This document shows positions 63,242-64,000 of a stretch of 64,000 bases of DNA, in pieces. Position 1 is the first letter of the stretch. Each line of letters starts with the position of its first letter. The position numbers were made by a program, and so were the translations under genes. The stretch comes from Lachnospiraceae bacterium (GTDB lineage: Bacteria; Bacillota; Clostridia; Lachnospirales; Lachnospiraceae), in assembly GCA_024680815.1 (NCBI GenBank), contig JAILBQ010000033.1, positions 25,331 through 89,330 on the forward strand. The letters are read 5' to 3'. The notes below the pieces were generated by a model. The model saw nothing but the letters and a program-made list of their open reading frames with translations, had not been told where the DNA came from and searched no databases.

Positions 63242-64000
63242 TCACGGCATATGTAAACGAGGAAGCCTTCAGGGACGATGCCTGTGCCCTGCTCCGGGCT
63301 TTTTATCCGGGCGAAACGGTTGTTACGGAATTATCTTCCTCGGAATTTTCAAAAGCCCTTTCAGTGAGGATAATCCGGGACGGGGATGAAACCGGGCAGC
63401 TCGAAGTCTCAATAGATAACAGGAGTAATTATACAAAAACCGGGCTGAGGAATGAATATAAGAGGCGGCTTTACCAGTGCCTGTCCGCAAAGACAGGCCG
63501 TACCCTTCCCTGGGGAGCACTGACCGGTGTACGCCCCACAAGGCTGGCCTGGCGTGAACTGGAACGGGGAAAGGATCCGGGAGAAGCCTCTGAGATTCTT
63601 CAACGTTCTTTTTTTGTGTCCGCCGGGAAAGCCGATCTTGCCGTAAGGATAGCCATGAGGGAGAGGAGAATTCTCTCCCGCTTTCCTTTTGGAAGAGGCT
63701 ACAGCGTCTATATCGGTATTCCATTTTGTCCCTCCAGGTGTTTCTACTGTTCTTTTTCCTCATATCCCATTGACGGGATGAGGGATATGGAGGAAGCGTA
63801 TCTGACGGCGCTTTTTAAGGAAATAGAGTTCGCGGCGGCTGCCTTTCCCGAAAGAATACTAAATACGGTCTATATAGGGGGCGGCACGCCTACGGCACTG
63901 AGTGCACGAAGCCTTGACAGGCTTTTGGATTATGTAAACCAGACCCTCCATGCCGGAAAAACAGAAGAATTTACCGTAGAGGCAGGACGTCCGGATTCCA
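63238..64000 (+). CDS. hemZ: HemZ-type coproporphyrinogen III oxidase (radical SAM), 3' end outside window
   Basis: Open from the ATG at 63238 (overlapping the thiN stop by 4 bp) to the window end, 254 codons. An N-terminal ~160-residue region with TGVRPTRLAW is typical of HemZ. The radical SAM core then begins with VYIGIPFCPSRCFYCSF, giving the CxxxCxxC cluster ligands, then YIGGGTPTALS and FTVEAGRPDS. Homologues are oxygen-independent coproporphyrinogen dehydrogenases or related radical SAM enzymes. Oxidase versus other SAM function cannot be settled without the missing part. Confidence 0.88.
   Translation, partial: MITAYVNEEAFRDDACALLRAFYPGETVVTELSSSEFSKALSVRIIRDGDETGQLEVSIDNRSNYTKTGLRNEYKRRLYQCLSAKTGRTLPWGALTGVRPTRLAWRELERGKDPGEASEILQRSFFVSAGKADLAVRIAMRERRILSRFPFGRGYSVYIGIPFCPSRCFYCSFSSYPIDGMRDMEEAYLTALFKEIEFAAAAFPERILNTVYIGGGTPTALSARSLDRLLDYVNQTLHAGKTEEFTVEAGRPDS

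Overview
The window looks like a chromosomal segment of a low-to-mid GC Gram-positive anaerobe of the Lachnospiraceae/Clostridia type. The evidence is protein character: an AddAB nuclease pair, a DUF6106-like membrane protein, a SEC-C methionine aminopeptidase, a HemZ-type coproporphyrinogen oxidase, an NHLM-type peptide export pair, and sigma-A promoters with near-consensus boxes. Genus is not assignable. Coding density is very high and most neighbours overlap by 4-28 bp. No gap without a gene reaches 300 bp; the largest (about 175 bp at 19390-19563) holds two terminators. I found no tRNA, rRNA, CRISPR array, insertion sequence or origin.

Region 1 (1-17538) is a cell-surface polysaccharide locus: tandem GT2 glycosyltransferases, phosphoglucomutase, a lipid-linked-sugar module (GT87-like GT-C enzyme, two DPM1-like GT2 enzymes, GtrA, an LPG-synthase-TM-like protein), a kinase/HAD-phosphatase pair, further GT2 enzymes, a WbaP-like initiating sugar transferase, and an LCP ligase behind its own promoter, followed by glmS (17563-19389) and two terminators. 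The locus continues off the left edge; no flippase/polymerase or ABC exporter pair is seen here.

Region 2 (19564-23321) holds a membrane-anchored HtrA protease and, on the other strand, clpX with a long linker plus a short LspA-like protein.

Region 3 (23434-32623) is the accessory part. It has a 75-residue HlyD-like N-terminus, a 93-residue precursor with a double-glycine leader and a Cys/His-rich zinc-ribbon-like core, an NHLM-type C39-peptidase ABC transporter and its partner ABC protein, an ECF sigma factor, a small peptide gene, an unknown 209-residue protein, and an MBOAT/SGNH acylation pair. The precursor and sigma genes share an ECF-like promoter motif, suggesting a sigma-controlled, exported zinc-ribbon peptide system. 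This is the best candidate for something undescribed.

Region 4 (32758-44684) has a 1246-residue repeat-bearing amidase, a GHL10-like hydrolase, Maf, a polar amino acid ABC importer, a second MBOAT/SGNH pair on the minus strand and signal peptidase I. Region 5 (44702-64000) is mostly housekeeping: two aminotransferases, NAD synthetase, AddB/AddA, a CPBP protease, a second cell-wall amidase, IMP dehydrogenase, VanZ, MetAP, AsnA, thiamine pyrophosphokinase and the start of hemZ. Several genes (clpX, the minus-strand MBOAT, the DUF6106-like gene) have a good -10 box only 6-8 nt before an ATG without Shine-Dalgarno, suggesting leaderless mRNAs.
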